Assembly (NCBI GenBank): GCA_900770265.1 | Contig: CAAGJR010000026.1 | Location: forward strand, 1-5,601 | From: an uncultured Acidaminococcus sp. | Lineage (GTDB): Bacteria > Bacillota > Negativicutes > Acidaminococcales > Acidaminococcaceae | Direction of reading: 5' to 3' | DNA: 5,601 nucleotides | Shown: one piece after another, positions 5,259 through 5,601 of the stretch | Numbering within the stretch: the first letter of the stretch is position 1 | How the letters are laid out: each line of letters opens with the position of its first letter | The notes under the pieces: generated by a model | Told to the model about the DNA's origin: nothing | The model's database searches: none | The model's input: the letters and a program-made list of their open reading frames with translations, nothing else | Translations under genes and position numbers: made by a program

Positions 5259-5288
5259 AAAAGGGGCTGTCGATCGACAGCCCCTTTT
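5259..5288 (+). terminator. Perfect palindromic terminator between ecfT and tex
   Basis: A perfect 30-base palindrome: AAAAGGGGCTGTCGA (5259-5273) against TCGACAGCCCCTTTT (5274-5288), with further A residues to the left. The A-run and T-run allow action in both directions. It is the first clear stop for the ECF operon, about 235 bases after ecfT. It ends only 16 bases before the tex start codon, so it also lies in the tex leader. Confidence 0.9.
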
Positions 5289-5304
5289 CAACAAGGAGAA
5301 CACT

Positions 5305-5601
5305 ATGAAACAAACTGACATTGCCCCATTGATCGCCGGGGAGGTGGGGTGCAAACCCTGGCAGGTGGAAAAGACGGTGGAACTGCTGGATGCCGGCAAC
5401 ACCGTTCCCTTCATCGCCCGGTACCGGAAGGAAGTGACCGGGTCCCTGGAGGACGAACAGATCCGCACCGTGGAGGAACGGCTGGCCACCCTGCGGAACC
5501 TGGTGAAGCGCCAGGAGGAGATCCTGGCCAAGATCGACGAGCAGGGGAAACTGACCCCGGCCCTGTGCCAGGCCATCGAAAACGCCCAGAAACTGACGGA
5601 A
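5305..5601 (+). CDS. tex: Tex-family RNA-binding transcription accessory protein (N-terminal part)
   Basis: The first 99 codons of a gene cut by the window edge; full Tex proteins are usually 700-800 residues. Tex is a cytoplasmic nucleic-acid-binding protein with a YqgF-like RNase H fold and a C-terminal S1 domain, implicated in transcription. Only the helical N-terminal domain is visible here. It carries the family hallmark NTVPFIARYRKEVTGSL (32-48) followed by EEQIR-type helices (here DEQIRTVEERL). The start ATG 5305 has AAGGAG (5293-5298) six bases upstream. No promoter fits between the preceding terminator hairpin and the ribosome binding site. Confidence 0.93.
   Translation, partial: MKQTDIAPLIAGEVGCKPWQVEKTVELLDAGNTVPFIARYRKEVTGSLEDEQIRTVEERLATLRNLVKRQEEILAKIDEQGKLTPALCQAIENAQKLTE

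Overview
The window looks like chromosomal DNA from a moderately GC-rich member of the Firmicutes (Bacillota). Three things point that way: strong AGGAG-type ribosome binding sites, sigma-A-like promoters, and a CIRCE operator of the HrcA regulon. The protein style and the hairpin-rich intergenic repeats would fit a Negativicute such as an Acidaminococcus relative, but that is an impression and not shown by the sequence. All genes read on the + strand.

Bases 1-410 hold no gene. They carry a nested, hairpin-rich repeat element (64-407). Its ends are inverted repeats, each with an internal hairpin, and its body is two tandem copies of a ~130-bp unit, each opening with a GC-rich hairpin. Next come an AT-rich stretch, a CIRCE operator lying on a promoter (451-496), a structured leader of ~145 nt, and a small heat-shock protein gene of the Hsp20 family (648-1091) closed by a strong terminator.

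Bases 1137-1997 hold a TetR-family regulator with its own promoter and a palindromic operator candidate. Its reading frame is cut by one in-frame amber codon just after the DNA-binding domain. A perfect terminator follows. A new promoter, overlapped by an inverted repeat, then drives a tight four-gene operon (2097-5023) joined by 4-8-base overlaps. It encodes a six-helix membrane protein resembling the tryptophan-transporter (TrpP) type of ECF substrate-binding component, two different EcfA ATPases, and an EcfT transmembrane coupling protein. Together these would form a complete, dedicated energy-coupling-factor importer. The operator candidate and the regulator's own upstream palindrome share the 7-mer ACTATAC, which suggests the now-interrupted TetR protein controlled the transporter.

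Bases 5024-5304 contain two head-to-head hairpin repeats and a perfect terminator hairpin placed directly before the ribosome binding site of tex, whose first 99 codons end the window.

The most notable points are the structured repeat element, the amber-interrupted regulator, the asymmetric degeneration of one composite ATPase site in the ECF pair, and the terminator inside the tex leader. I did not find a clearly new defence or mobile system.
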